Source of the DNA: Streptomyces caelestis | GTDB taxonomy: Bacteria > Actinomycetota > Actinomycetes > Streptomycetales > Streptomycetaceae | Length of the DNA: 64,000 bases | Direction: 5' to 3' | Assembly (NCBI RefSeq): GCF_001279005.1 | Contig: NZ_LGCN01000166.1 | Coordinates: forward strand, 35,812-99,811 | Shown: positions 47,144-55,211 of the stretch, in pieces | How the letters are laid out: each line of letters opens with the position of its first letter | How positions within the stretch are numbered: the stretch's first letter is position 1 | Position numbers and translations under genes: made by a program | Notes under the pieces: generated by a model | Database searches by the model: none | What the model saw: only the letters and a program-made list of their open reading frames with translations | What the model was told of the DNA's origin: nothing

Positions 47144-49027
47144 GTGTCCCAAGTACCCGCGTCGGCCGTCGAGTCGCCGCTTTCCTCCTTCACTGAGTCC
47201 GACATTGTCGATCACCGGCTCATCGGTGCGCGTCTGCGTCCGCCCGCCTCGAAGGCGGTGATCGACAAAAGCATCGCCGCCGGCGTTGCGGCCGGCCTGA
47301 GCCACGAGATGGCCGAGGTCCTGACCGCCTCCGCTGCCGACCAGCAGCAGCTTCGCCGGGCTCTGCGCTCGCCGAAGGCTCAGCGCTTCGGCTCCGAGGA
47401 GTTCACGTACATCGAGTTCGATGTCGTGACCTGGCGCATCCTGCCGTCGCCGGACAACATCCGGTTCGAGGACGAGCACGCCCGCGGCACGATCCGTATG
47501 CCTCGCTTTGGGGCCGTCAAGGGGGAGGCGCTGCTCACCTTCGAGATGGACTCGGCCGACAAGATGATCGACGCGATGGCCCCGCGGATCGCCGACATGG
47601 TGGCGAACAACCCGCACGTCGGCTCCATTCTGGACCGCGGTATCGAAACACCGGGATGGTTGAGCGCCGTCCGGCTGACCACCGACGTTGGCACGGTGAC
47701 CAGGCTGGAATCCACGGACGGCTTCGGTCGCACCGTCGCCGCCCACGAGGGCCTCGGCATCACGTTCAAGGACGTCGCGTGGAACCTGCGCCCCCGTAGC
47801 CGTCGCGCGATCAACCTACTCAACGACCTCGTGGACTGGGCCGGAAGCGACATCGTCACCGACGAGCAGGCCCGTAAGGTCCGCTGCTCGATCATGCCCA
47901 ACGCCCGGGTGATCATCGCCTTCTCGGCCCCCCGGGCGTTCGACCGGGCTCGTCGGCGGCTCGTGGCGCACCTGCACATGGCGCCGCCCATGACCTTCTC
48001 CACCGCGACCACGCTGAACGCCAAGGCGAACGCCGCGGTGGACAACCTCTACGAACGCGAACTGCTTCCCGTCCCCAACGGGATGACCGCCGAAGAGGTC
48101 CGCAACATCCTCGACGGCACGCAGCGCGAGCATAACCTTCTCCCCGACCAGGTCGCCGTCCTGGCTTGCGGGGCCCTTAACCCTCACCCGAACAAGCGCC
48201 AGGCCCGCGCGGTCAACGAGGCGATCGCCGACCTCACCGGCACGAAGCCCAAGCTGGAGGAGCGCACCCAATTGGCCGCCGAGGTCGCCTTGCGGGGCTT
48301 CCCCGCGGACAAGCGACTCACCGCCTTGCGATCCGCGCTTGAGCGGGCCTGGCGCTGGTCGGTTCTGCGCGGAGTCGAGCTGACCTGCCGCACCCCGCTC
48401 GACCTGCTGTCCGAGGCACTCCGCGAACTCGTACAGGCCGGGGACGCCGCCGGCCCGGCCACCGCCGAACTCGCCGCGCTTGCCAGCTACCACCTGGTCG
48501 GGGGCCGCACCCAGTTGCTGACCCGATCCGAGTTCGGCCGCCGCGGCAGCAACACCGAGCCCCAACAGATCATGCGACAGCTGACCAAGACCGACGCTGG
48601 CCTGCGGCAGCTGTGCCAGGTCGTGCTGGACGGCCGTGCCGGACGGAACCCGCAGGAGTTGGCCGACGGCACCATGCCGCAGGACGACCTCATCACGGAC
48701 GCCGAGACCCTCACCCCCGAGCGACTGCACGAACTCGCCGACCTGTCCGACGGAGAGGGCATCACGCACGAGAGCCCCGAGGACCGATTCGCGGTGGCGC
48801 TCAAAGGGTTCCAGGACCGCCTCGACGACCTGCTTGCCGCAGCTCTGAGGGTCGGCGAGGTGACCGACCAGGACGGCATAGCTCTGGTGGACACGTTGGG
48901 GTACGAGAATTCCAACGTGCGGACCACGCTTGCCGAGGTCACTGACCTCGTCTCGGAATGGCGAGGCGCGCGCCGTCGAGCCAGCCGGATGCGGGCCGAC
49001 CGGGACCAGAGCGGTGAAACCCGGTGA
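47144..49027 (+). CDS. Unrecognised 627-aa protein with ParB/DGQQR-like motifs
   Basis: Start GTG 47144 after GAGGAAG. I do not recognise the family as a whole. Residues 86-205 are reminiscent of the ParB/sulfiredoxin fold: IEFDVVTWRILPSPDNIRF at 91-108 resembles the ParB first motif, and TDGFGRTVAAHEGLG at 191-205 resembles the DGQQR/DGQHR loop of DUF262 and DndB proteins. The rest (210-627) is mostly helical, with an RQARAVNEAIADLTG segment. No nuclease or membrane motif is visible. The stop overlaps the GIY-YIG gene as GTGA, so the two are coupled. A nucleotide- or modification-sensing role upstream of the nuclease is my inference. Confidence 0.6.
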   Translation: MSQVPASAVESPLSSFTESDIVDHRLIGARLRPPASKAVIDKSIAAGVAAGLSHEMAEVLTASAADQQQLRRALRSPKAQRFGSEEFTYIEFDVVTWRILPSPDNIRFEDEHARGTIRMPRFGAVKGEALLTFEMDSADKMIDAMAPRIADMVANNPHVGSILDRGIETPGWLSAVRLTTDVGTVTRLESTDGFGRTVAAHEGLGITFKDVAWNLRPRSRRAINLLNDLVDWAGSDIVTDEQARKVRCSIMPNARVIIAFSAPRAFDRARRRLVAHLHMAPPMTFSTATTLNAKANAAVDNLYERELLPVPNGMTAEEVRNILDGTQREHNLLPDQVAVLACGALNPHPNKRQARAVNEAIADLTGTKPKLEERTQLAAEVALRGFPADKRLTALRSALERAWRWSVLRGVELTCRTPLDLLSEALRELVQAGDAAGPATAELAALASYHLVGGRTQLLTRSEFGRRGSNTEPQQIMRQLTKTDAGLRQLCQVVLDGRAGRNPQELADGTMPQDDLITDAETLTPERLHELADLSDGEGITHESPEDRFAVALKGFQDRLDDLLAAALRVGEVTDQDGIALVDTLGYENSNVRTTLAEVTDLVSEWRGARRRASRMRADRDQSGETR

Positions 49028-49446
49028 AGCGCTTCGCGTGCACGCTCACCCCGGAGAACTACGACACTGCGTGCGATCTCGCCGGATCCGCACTGCTGCG
49101 ACGCATCCCGGCCGCCTCGACGATCCTGCAGATCACAGAGGGTGGAGCCTGGGACGCATTCCCGACGGGGATCTACATAGCCGCCGACTTCGAGAACGTC
49201 ATCCGCTACACCGGAAGCGCGATCCGCGATGGGTCGATCGGTGACCGCGTCCAAGAGCATGTACTGTCTGGGCGCGCCGCACGGTGGACCCGCCTGATGG
49301 CGGTCCCGCTGGCAGCGGACACCGAGGAGGACCTCGTGCGCAGGATCGAGGGCCGGATCGGAGCGGTCCTGCGCCCGATCGACACAAAGCGGCTCCCCAC
49401 TTTCGGCGGGCCCCGGCGACCTGCCCAGCGTAGGGCCTCTCGGTAA
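49024..49446 (+). CDS. GIY-YIG nuclease domain protein
   Basis: A 140-aa protein. GIY at 49-51 (FPTGIYIAADFENVIRYTGS), with YTG at 62-64 in place of YIG, Arg75 and His79 in GDRVQEHV, and Glu109 in RRIEGRIGAVLRP as metal ligand. The order and spacing fit a GIY-YIG endonuclease; the final Asn is not obvious. It starts inside the last codon of the upstream gene, so the pair is expressed together. The domain alone cannot tell target specificity. Confidence 0.7.
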   Translation: MKRFACTLTPENYDTACDLAGSALLRRIPAASTILQITEGGAWDAFPTGIYIAADFENVIRYTGSAIRDGSIGDRVQEHVLSGRAARWTRLMAVPLAADTEEDLVRRIEGRIGAVLRPIDTKRLPTFGGPRRPAQRRASR

Positions 49447-49464
49447 CGGGACGGAGAGGGCGCA

Positions 49465-49499
49465 GCGAAGGCCCCCTACTGCCACCTGGGGGTCTTCGC
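49465..49499 (+). terminator. Terminator after the GIY-YIG gene
   Basis: GCGAAGGCCCCC and GGGGGTCTTCGC form a 12-bp stem with one G-T pair and an 11-base loop, 18 bp after the stop. The remaining 290 bp up to the HAD gene stop shows nothing recognisable. Confidence 0.75.
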
Positions 49500-49791
49500 G
49501 CTCAGAATCAGCGTTGCCCTTGCAGGACTTCAAGATCATCCCATTGCCCCTTTGAGCCGTGTCTCGGTCGTCCCGTTCGGCCACCCTGGACAGTCCGTCC
49601 CGCTCCTGGACCTGGCTGGCTATCGGGCGGCCCCTCCCTTGTGGAGCCTGTCCCCAGGTCAGGTGCCGGATGGGTAGGAAGATCCACTGAGCAGGTGTGG
49701 GGTCACCCCCGAGCAGGGGATGGCCGGTTTCAACGAGCGCCCTCAGCTTCGAGGTGGCGAGGGCATCAGTGCTTCCCGCGGCTCGTCTCCG

Positions 49792-50373
49792 CTACGCGGC
49801 TTCAGCTGCGCGGGGAGCACCTGGGGCATCGCTCTGGATGACGGGCAGCAGCGCTGCCCAAGCCAGGACCTCGACCAAATGCTCGGCTAGCAGCCCGACA
49901 TGGGGGTCGGGCTGGACAAGGGCGGTCGCCCGGCCGCAGGCGGTGCGTTCCGCCGCCCATTCGTGGTCGAGGCCGGCGAAGTCGTCGTCGATCCAGATCG
50001 CGGGCGCGTCTCCGAGCCATGTGTCGGCGTGGTCGCGTTTCCAGAGGTAGCCGTCGGGGTGGCTGTTGGTGATCTGCGGACGCGGGAGGTCGATGTACGG
50101 CATGGGCGGGAGGCCGAGGAGCGGACCGATGAGGGTGGTGGCGTCCTGGCGCCAACTGGTGCACCAGACGGGCGTGACCAGGCCGGTCCGGATCACCTGC
50201 ATCAGCAGGGGACCGTGGGCGGGGTTGAGCCAGACGGTGACCGGGTCGTCGGCGCTCCGGCCGACGGGCACGACGTCGTGGCGGGTGTGAGTCGCCGGGC
50301 TGTCCCCTCCGGCGTCCGGGAAAGGTACGAGGACGCCATCGACGTCGAGGAGCAGATAGGGCGGCGGGCGCAT
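49792..50373 (-). CDS. HAD-like hydrolase domain protein
   Basis: A 193-aa protein with HAD motif I LLLDVDGVLVPF (two Asp) near the N-terminus and WIDDDFAGLDHEW as motif IV. The VWLNPAHGPLLMQ ... CTSWRQDATTLIGPLLGLP block matches the HAD family found in 'Swiss army knife' RNA-repair proteins of actinobacteria. It probably dephosphorylates a nucleotide or RNA end. Last gene of a leftward group with the methyltransferase and phosphotransferase. Confidence 0.8.
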   Translation of the reverse strand: MRPPPYLLLDVDGVLVPFPDAGGDSPATHTRHDVVPVGRSADDPVTVWLNPAHGPLLMQVIRTGLVTPVWCTSWRQDATTLIGPLLGLPPMPYIDLPRPQITNSHPDGYLWKRDHADTWLGDAPAIWIDDDFAGLDHEWAAERTACGRATALVQPDPHVGLLAEHLVEVLAWAALLPVIQSDAPGAPRAAEAA

Positions 50374-50403
50374 CGGTTTCTCCCAGAGAAGTCGAGACGA
50401 AGG

Positions 50404-51096
50404 TCAGAGCTTGCGCGCGGTGATCAGCAGGGCAGTGGGCCAGCGGCCGTGACGGGCGTCGTGGAACTCCTGGGCCGAGGTGAGCCAGAAGCCGGCGTGG
50501 CTGAGGTGCTTCTCCCACCGGTCCGTGGAGTACTCCCAGCGGGCGATGGGGAGCCGGGTGCGGTCGGGGAGGGTGACGTAGTCGCGGCGGGGTCGGTCGT
50601 CGCCGGAGGGGTTGCGGCCGCCGCGCTGCGGGTGGGGGATGGAGAAGGCGAGCACCCGGCCGGGCGTGAGGCGTTGGGCGATGGCCGGGAGCAGGAGCTC
50701 GGGGGCGACGAGGCCGACGGCGCCGAAGACGGAGTAGATCGCGTCGAACCGTTCGTCGGAGGCGCGCAGGTAGTGCAGGGCGTGGCCGGCGACGAAGGTG
50801 AGGTTGTTCAACCGTCCGTAGTGGGAGCGGGCGCGGCGGACCTGGAGGCCGACCAGGTCGACGCCGGTGACGTGGGCGCCGTGGCGGGTGGCGAGGTGGG
50901 CGGCGTTGTGGCCGGGGCCGCAGCCGAGTTCCAGGAGTCGCTTGCTGCGCAGGTCGGGGCCGAGGATGTCGGCGCCGGGTCCTTGGCCGGGTCTCGTGGT
51001 CCATTCCATCCGGGCGGGTACGGAGAGGGGTTCGGCGAGTCCGGCGGCGGTGCGCTGGAGGGCGTGGGCGTGCCATGGGGATGCCTGGGCGAGCAC
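50404..51096 (-). CDS. Class I SAM-dependent methyltransferase
   Basis: A 230-aa enzyme from GTG 51096, with GGAG overlapping the end of the phosphotransferase gene. SAM motif I LLELGCGPGHNAAHLA, GVDLVGLQVRRA, IYSVFGAVGL and LTPGRVLAFSIPHP. Coupled to the phosphotransferase gene (one base between stop and start codons). Substrate unknown. An ATG at residue 30 is an alternative start. Confidence 0.82.
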   Translation of the reverse strand: MLAQASPWHAHALQRTAAGLAEPLSVPARMEWTTRPGQGPGADILGPDLRSKRLLELGCGPGHNAAHLATRHGAHVTGVDLVGLQVRRARSHYGRLNNLTFVAGHALHYLRASDERFDAIYSVFGAVGLVAPELLLPAIAQRLTPGRVLAFSIPHPQRGGRNPSGDDRPRRDYVTLPDRTRLPIARWEYSTDRWEKHLSHAGFWLTSAQEFHDARHGRWPTALLITARKL

Positions 51097-51097
51097 G

Positions 51098-52009
51098 TCA
51101 GATCTCCAGGAGGTGGAGGACGTCGGTGAGGTGGCGGCGGACGGCCTTGATGTAGGCGGGGTCGGTGGCGGGGTCGCTGATCCAGCGGATGGACTGCTCC
51201 ATGAACCACTCGACGGCCCACATGCGGTGCCAGCCCAGGGCCCAGTTCTCGGCGGTGAGTCCGCCGCGCGGGGCGAGGGCGTCGGGGGTGCCGCCGGCGG
51301 TGACGTACTGCTCCAGGAAGACGCGAAGGCGCACGGGGTGCGGGGGTTCGATGGTGCCGTGCCAGCTGGCGAGGTCGAGCAGGCCGGGGCCGGTGAAGGC
51401 GCGGGCGAAGTCGAGCAACCGCCAGCCGCGCTTGCCGATGTGGAGGCTGGTTGGGTGGAACTCGGAGTGCACCCAGCCGAAGGGGGCGATCGTTGCTCCG
51501 GCCGAGAGGGCCTCGGCGGTCTGGGCGATCCGGTCGAGCGCGTCCTCGACGTCGTCGGCGTCGTGCCAGCGGTCGGCCTTGCGTAGCTGTTCGAGATGCT
51601 CCAGTGCCCGGGTCGGCAGCGTGCGCAGCCGGTCCTGGTCGAGGACCGGCAGGGCGGGAGCCGTACGGGTGCCGTGCAGGACCACAGCCGCGGCAACGCC
51701 GTCCAGGTCGTCGGCCTCGCGGACGGACGGCCCGAGGTCTTCCATGAGCATGCCGAGCCAGCCGTCCAGAACGGCGGAGGCGTGGACCTGGGGGACGGGG
51801 ACGCCGAGGGTGTGGGCCAGGCGGAGGGCCTGGTCCTCGCTGTCGAACGGCTTCTTGGCGTACTTGAAGATAGCCGTGGAGCCGTCGGGGAAGGTCACGC
51901 GCTCGACTCCGGACATGGACCACACGCGCACCTCCTCCCGTACGGCGGTGGCCTGACCGGCCACGGTGAGCAGGTTGTCGAGGAGTTCGGCGCTGGGGTT
52001 CGTGGTCAC
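51098..52009 (-). CDS. Aminoglycoside-phosphotransferase-fold protein, altered active site
   Basis: A 303-aa kinase-like protein. The catalytic loop reads WVHSEFHPTSLHI where active APH enzymes have HGDxxxxN: the catalytic Asp is Glu and the metal-binding Asn is Ser. The DFG-like DFARAFTGPGLLDLASW is kept. It may be a weak kinase, a kinase for an unusual substrate, or a pseudo-enzyme. Operon partner of the methyltransferase. Confidence 0.75.
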   Translation of the reverse strand: MTTNPSAELLDNLLTVAGQATAVREEVRVWSMSGVERVTFPDGSTAIFKYAKKPFDSEDQALRLAHTLGVPVPQVHASAVLDGWLGMLMEDLGPSVREADDLDGVAAAVVLHGTRTAPALPVLDQDRLRTLPTRALEHLEQLRKADRWHDADDVEDALDRIAQTAEALSAGATIAPFGWVHSEFHPTSLHIGKRGWRLLDFARAFTGPGLLDLASWHGTIEPPHPVRLRVFLEQYVTAGGTPDALAPRGGLTAENWALGWHRMWAVEWFMEQSIRWISDPATDPAYIKAVRRHLTDVLHLLEI

Positions 52010-52037
52010 GTGGAAGCTCCGGGGGGTGATGGCGGCG

Positions 52038-52072
52038 TCCGGGGCGGGCGTGAGATGCCGGCCCGCCCCGGA
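52038..52072 (-). terminator. Hairpin between the 249-aa gene and the phosphotransferase gene
   Basis: TCCGGGGCGGGC and GCCCGCCCCGGA pair perfectly (12 bp) around an 11-base loop in an 81-bp gap. It may end the upstream transcript or attenuate the operon. Confidence 0.65.
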
Positions 52073-52090
52073 GCCTGATCGGGTGGTGGG

Positions 52091-52840
52091 TTACGCGGCA
52101 GGGTTCACGCGGTGGGCGTAGACCTGCTCGATCCAGCCCGCCTTGAACGCGGCAAGGTCGTCCCGGAAGTTCGCCATAGAGGCACCGTAGGGCGCGACCA
52201 CGCCGCCGGACTGGTCCGGCACGGACTGGCAGCCGTGCACGAGCCGTCCGCCGAGCGCGGTGTGGGCCTTGATGGACTCGATCCGGCGGTGCTCGTTGAA
52301 CCAGCCACCGTGATAGACCTCGTCCAGCATCCCGCCCATCTCGTCGTCCAGGTCGAAGACGACGGAGGTGGCGGCGGGGAAGAACCAGCACGGGCCGACG
52401 TTGGAGATGTGCCCGTCGAGCTCGACCTTGTTGAGCGCCATGAGCGTGGCCGCCTCGCGGAGCATCCGCAGGTGGTCGGCGGTGATCTGCGGCAGGCCGA
52501 GGCCGACCAGGTGCTCGTCGCGGAACAGGTACGCGTACACCTCGTACGCGGTGGTGAGGACGCGGGCGGCGTCGGAGGTGGACTCGCCGTGGTTCTTGAT
52601 GAAGTCGAGCGCGAGCTGCTCGACCGCGCTCTCGGTCGTCTCGTCCACACTGAGGAGCTGGGACTTGATCAGCTCCCAGTCGGCGACGAGCCAGGTGTTG
52701 GACTCGAAGCGGAAGAAGTACTCGGCCGGGTCGATGGTGATGCGCCGGCCGTCAGCCTGGATGCCGGGCAGGCGGCTCCAGCGCGGGTCGAACGCTTCGG
52801 GCAGCTCGACCGTGATGGCCGTGGTGTCGATGGTGGTCAC
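52091..52840 (-). CDS. Unknown protein, 249 aa
   Basis: Soluble, acidic, mostly helical protein (MTTIDTTAITVELPEAFDPR). Features: AEYFFRFESNTWLVADWELI, a helical middle, VGPCWFFPAATSVVFDLDDE and HGCQSVPDQSGGVVAPYG. I do not recognise it. It is the first gene of the leftward cluster, facing the XRE-TPR regulator across a 227-bp divergent promoter region, which is probably where the regulator acts. Confidence 0.65.
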   Translation of the reverse strand: MTTIDTTAITVELPEAFDPRWSRLPGIQADGRRITIDPAEYFFRFESNTWLVADWELIKSQLLSVDETTESAVEQLALDFIKNHGESTSDAARVLTTAYEVYAYLFRDEHLVGLGLPQITADHLRMLREAATLMALNKVELDGHISNVGPCWFFPAATSVVFDLDDEMGGMLDEVYHGGWFNEHRRIESIKAHTALGGRLVHGCQSVPDQSGGVVAPYGASMANFRDDLAAFKAGWIEQVYAHRVNPAA

Positions 52841-53067
52841 CGTGTCTCCGTCTCTGATCGGCCGGGTCCGGGCATAGGAATGCCCGAACCAGGAGTGGGC
52901 GTACGTACGGAACTTCGAGGAGCCGCCCGGACCAAGCGGGAGCCTGGAGCACGGTCGCGCCGTTCCGGGCGGCTGCTGATAAGTGAACCGGTGGTTACGC
53001 TCAGTGGGTACGGTGGAAGGCAGTTGAAGCGGTATACGCGGTTTACAGCTCCGGAGTGGAGGCGATC

Positions 53068-54423
53068 GTGGCGGCGCAGAGAGAACCCAACTCCCGTCTG
53101 CGCGACGTCATCGACACGGTCGGCTGCACCTACGAGGCCCTCGCCAGGGACGTGCGGCGCATCGCCGCCGAGAACGGCGAGATCCTCCAGACCAACAAGT
53201 CGGCCATCTCGCACTGGGTGAACGGCACCCGCACCCCTTCGGGCCGGGTAGGTCAGTACCTGGCCGAGGCGCTGTCCCGCCGAGCGGGACGCACAATCAC
53301 CCAGACCGAGATCGGTCTCCATGCCGGTGATGCTGAAGAGCCGGCGGAATCCGATCCCGTCCTCGCCGTCACTGACCTGGGGCGCGCCGACGTCGAGCGC
53401 CGCCGCTTCCTCGCCATCGCGGCCTTCACCACCGCCGGCGTCGCCATGCCGCTCAACCACGACCATGAGGCCACCGCCCGCATGCTCCGTGCCCGCACCG
53501 GCACGTCCCTGGTCGGCAGAGAGGACGTGGACGTCGTACGCCAGATCACCGCGGCCTTCAGCGCCGCCGACGAGCGCCTCGGCGGCGGGCACGGCCTGAC
53601 CACCGTCACCGCGTACCTCGCCGACACCGCCGCCCCCATGCTGCGCGGACGCTTCCCCAGCGAAGCCTTACGCCGGGCCGCCTTCGGCGCCGTCGCCGAA
53701 CTCGCCTACCTCGCGGGGTGGAAGCACCACGACCTGGGCCAGGAAGGCGCCGCCCAGCGCTACTACCAGGTCGGCTACCAACTGGCCTGCGAAGCCGACC
53801 CCCACGGCCACGCCGCCTGGATGATGCGCGCCCTCGCCCACCAGGCCCTGAGCCTGAAGCAGCCCCACCACTGCGTCGACCTCGTCGAAGGCGCCCTGCG
53901 ACGCGGCCTCGGCCATGTCGATGGCCAGACCGAAGCCCTCCTTCACATCACCCACGCCCGCGCCTACGCCGCCGTCAACGAGAATCCCCTGGCCGCGCGC
54001 GCCCTCCTCGCTGCCGAAGACGCCCTCCTACGGGACGACGGCCCCCAGCCCAGCTACTCCCTCGTCAGCGGCCCCGCCGCCGGCACCGTGGCCAGCCACA
54101 CCGCCCGCACCCTGACCGACCTCGCCGACCACATCGGCACCGAACAGCAGCACCGAGACGCACTCACCCGCTGGGACCCCGAGAAGTACAAGCGCGTCCA
54201 CGCGCTCACCTACGCCGACCTCGGCGACAGCCTCGCCGCCCAGGCCCGCGCCGACGAGGCCGTCGCCGCCTGGACCCAAGCCCTGGCCCTCATGGAGGGC
54301 ATGACCTCCGACCGCACCCGCAAGGCCGTCACCTCGCTCCGCTCCACCTTGTCCGTCTACCAGCGCCGCAAAGTGCCCGGAGCCGCCGAACTCGCCTGCC
54401 GCGCAAGCGAAGCACTGGCCTAA
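53068..54423 (+). CDS. XRE-type regulator with TPR-like C-terminus, TTA codon
   Basis: A 451-aa protein. GTG 53068 is preferred because GGAGG lies five bases upstream; GTG 53056 is in frame. Residues 5-75 are an XRE-like helix-turn-helix (TYEALARDVRRIAAENGEIL, NKSAISHWVNGTRTPSG). The rest is a long tetratricopeptide-like helical repeat typical of peptide- or metabolite-sensing regulators. Codon 201 is TTA (53668-53670), so translation should depend on the bldA tRNA and occur late in development. It is 36 bp from the NUDIX gene. Confidence 0.82.
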   Translation: MAAQREPNSRLRDVIDTVGCTYEALARDVRRIAAENGEILQTNKSAISHWVNGTRTPSGRVGQYLAEALSRRAGRTITQTEIGLHAGDAEEPAESDPVLAVTDLGRADVERRRFLAIAAFTTAGVAMPLNHDHEATARMLRARTGTSLVGREDVDVVRQITAAFSAADERLGGGHGLTTVTAYLADTAAPMLRGRFPSEALRRAAFGAVAELAYLAGWKHHDLGQEGAAQRYYQVGYQLACEADPHGHAAWMMRALAHQALSLKQPHHCVDLVEGALRRGLGHVDGQTEALLHITHARAYAAVNENPLAARALLAAEDALLRDDGPQPSYSLVSGPAAGTVASHTARTLTDLADHIGTEQQHRDALTRWDPEKYKRVHALTYADLGDSLAAQARADEAVAAWTQALALMEGMTSDRTRKAVTSLRSTLSVYQRRKVPGAAELACRASEALA

Positions 54424-54459
54424 GCTGCCCACCAACCGGCCGACGAAGGGACCCCAGCC

Positions 54460-54960
54460 GTGGCTCAGCCACAGACCGACGACCAGCCCAAAGCCCTGCC
54501 GCCCGCCCTTGGGTCCATGACCCTGCTGGTCGCCGCTGTCATCGTCCACGACAAAGCCACCAACCGGATCGTCCTCCTCCAGCGCAGTCAGAACGCCAAG
54601 TTCGCCCAGGACATGTGGGATCTGCCGGTCGGCAAGAGCGAGCCCGGCGAACCCATCACCGAGACCGCGGTCCGCGAGCTGTACGAGGAGACCGGCCTGA
54701 CCGTGAAGCCGGAAGCCCTGAAGGTCGCCCACATCATCCACGGCGCCTGGGGCGTCGAAGCCCCAAATGGATTCCTGACGGTCGTCTTCGCCGCCCACGA
54801 ATGGACCGGCAAACCCGAGAACCGCGAGCCTCGCAAGCACTCCCAGGTCTGCTGGGTCGACGCCAACGCCATCCCCGAAAATTTCGTAGATACCACCTCA
54901 AGTGCCCTCCACCATTATCTAGAGGGAGGCTCAGAAGTCTCCCTTGACGGCTGGCAATAG
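54460..54960 (+). CDS. NUDIX hydrolase
   Basis: A 166-aa enzyme from GTG 54460. The Nudix box is intact: G-x5-E-x7-REL-YEE-TG (GKSEPGEPITETAVRELYEE TGL). It hydrolyses a nucleoside diphosphate linked to another group. Cotranscribed with the XRE-TPR gene; this pairing recurs in streptomycete accessory regions in my experience, but the substrate is unknown. Confidence 0.88.
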   Translation: MAQPQTDDQPKALPPALGSMTLLVAAVIVHDKATNRIVLLQRSQNAKFAQDMWDLPVGKSEPGEPITETAVRELYEETGLTVKPEALKVAHIIHGAWGVEAPNGFLTVVFAAHEWTGKPENREPRKHSQVCWVDANAIPENFVDTTSSALHHYLEGGSEVSLDGWQ

Positions 54961-55211
54961 CAACAGGAAGCGGCCTGACTATTTGCCAAGGCGGCCATTC
55001 GCAACAGGTGTACGACAGCCACGGTCGTTCGCGCGTCATCAAGGCACCAAGGCCGTTGCCTCCCTGCTCAATGCCATCGTGCGTCCCGCTCACCGAATGC
55101 AACCCGCGCGACTTGCTGCCCCGTGCGGTACCGGCGCAATGTACTCACATGATCGGCCAGATGATCCCGCGATCCGGAAGTCTCACGAGAGGCCAGGCAG
55201 GCCCTGAGGCA

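Noticed and set aside
54961..55211. Small open frames between NUDIX and the STAND gene
   Set aside because: No ribosome sites or conserved features; likely just the convergent 3' regions.
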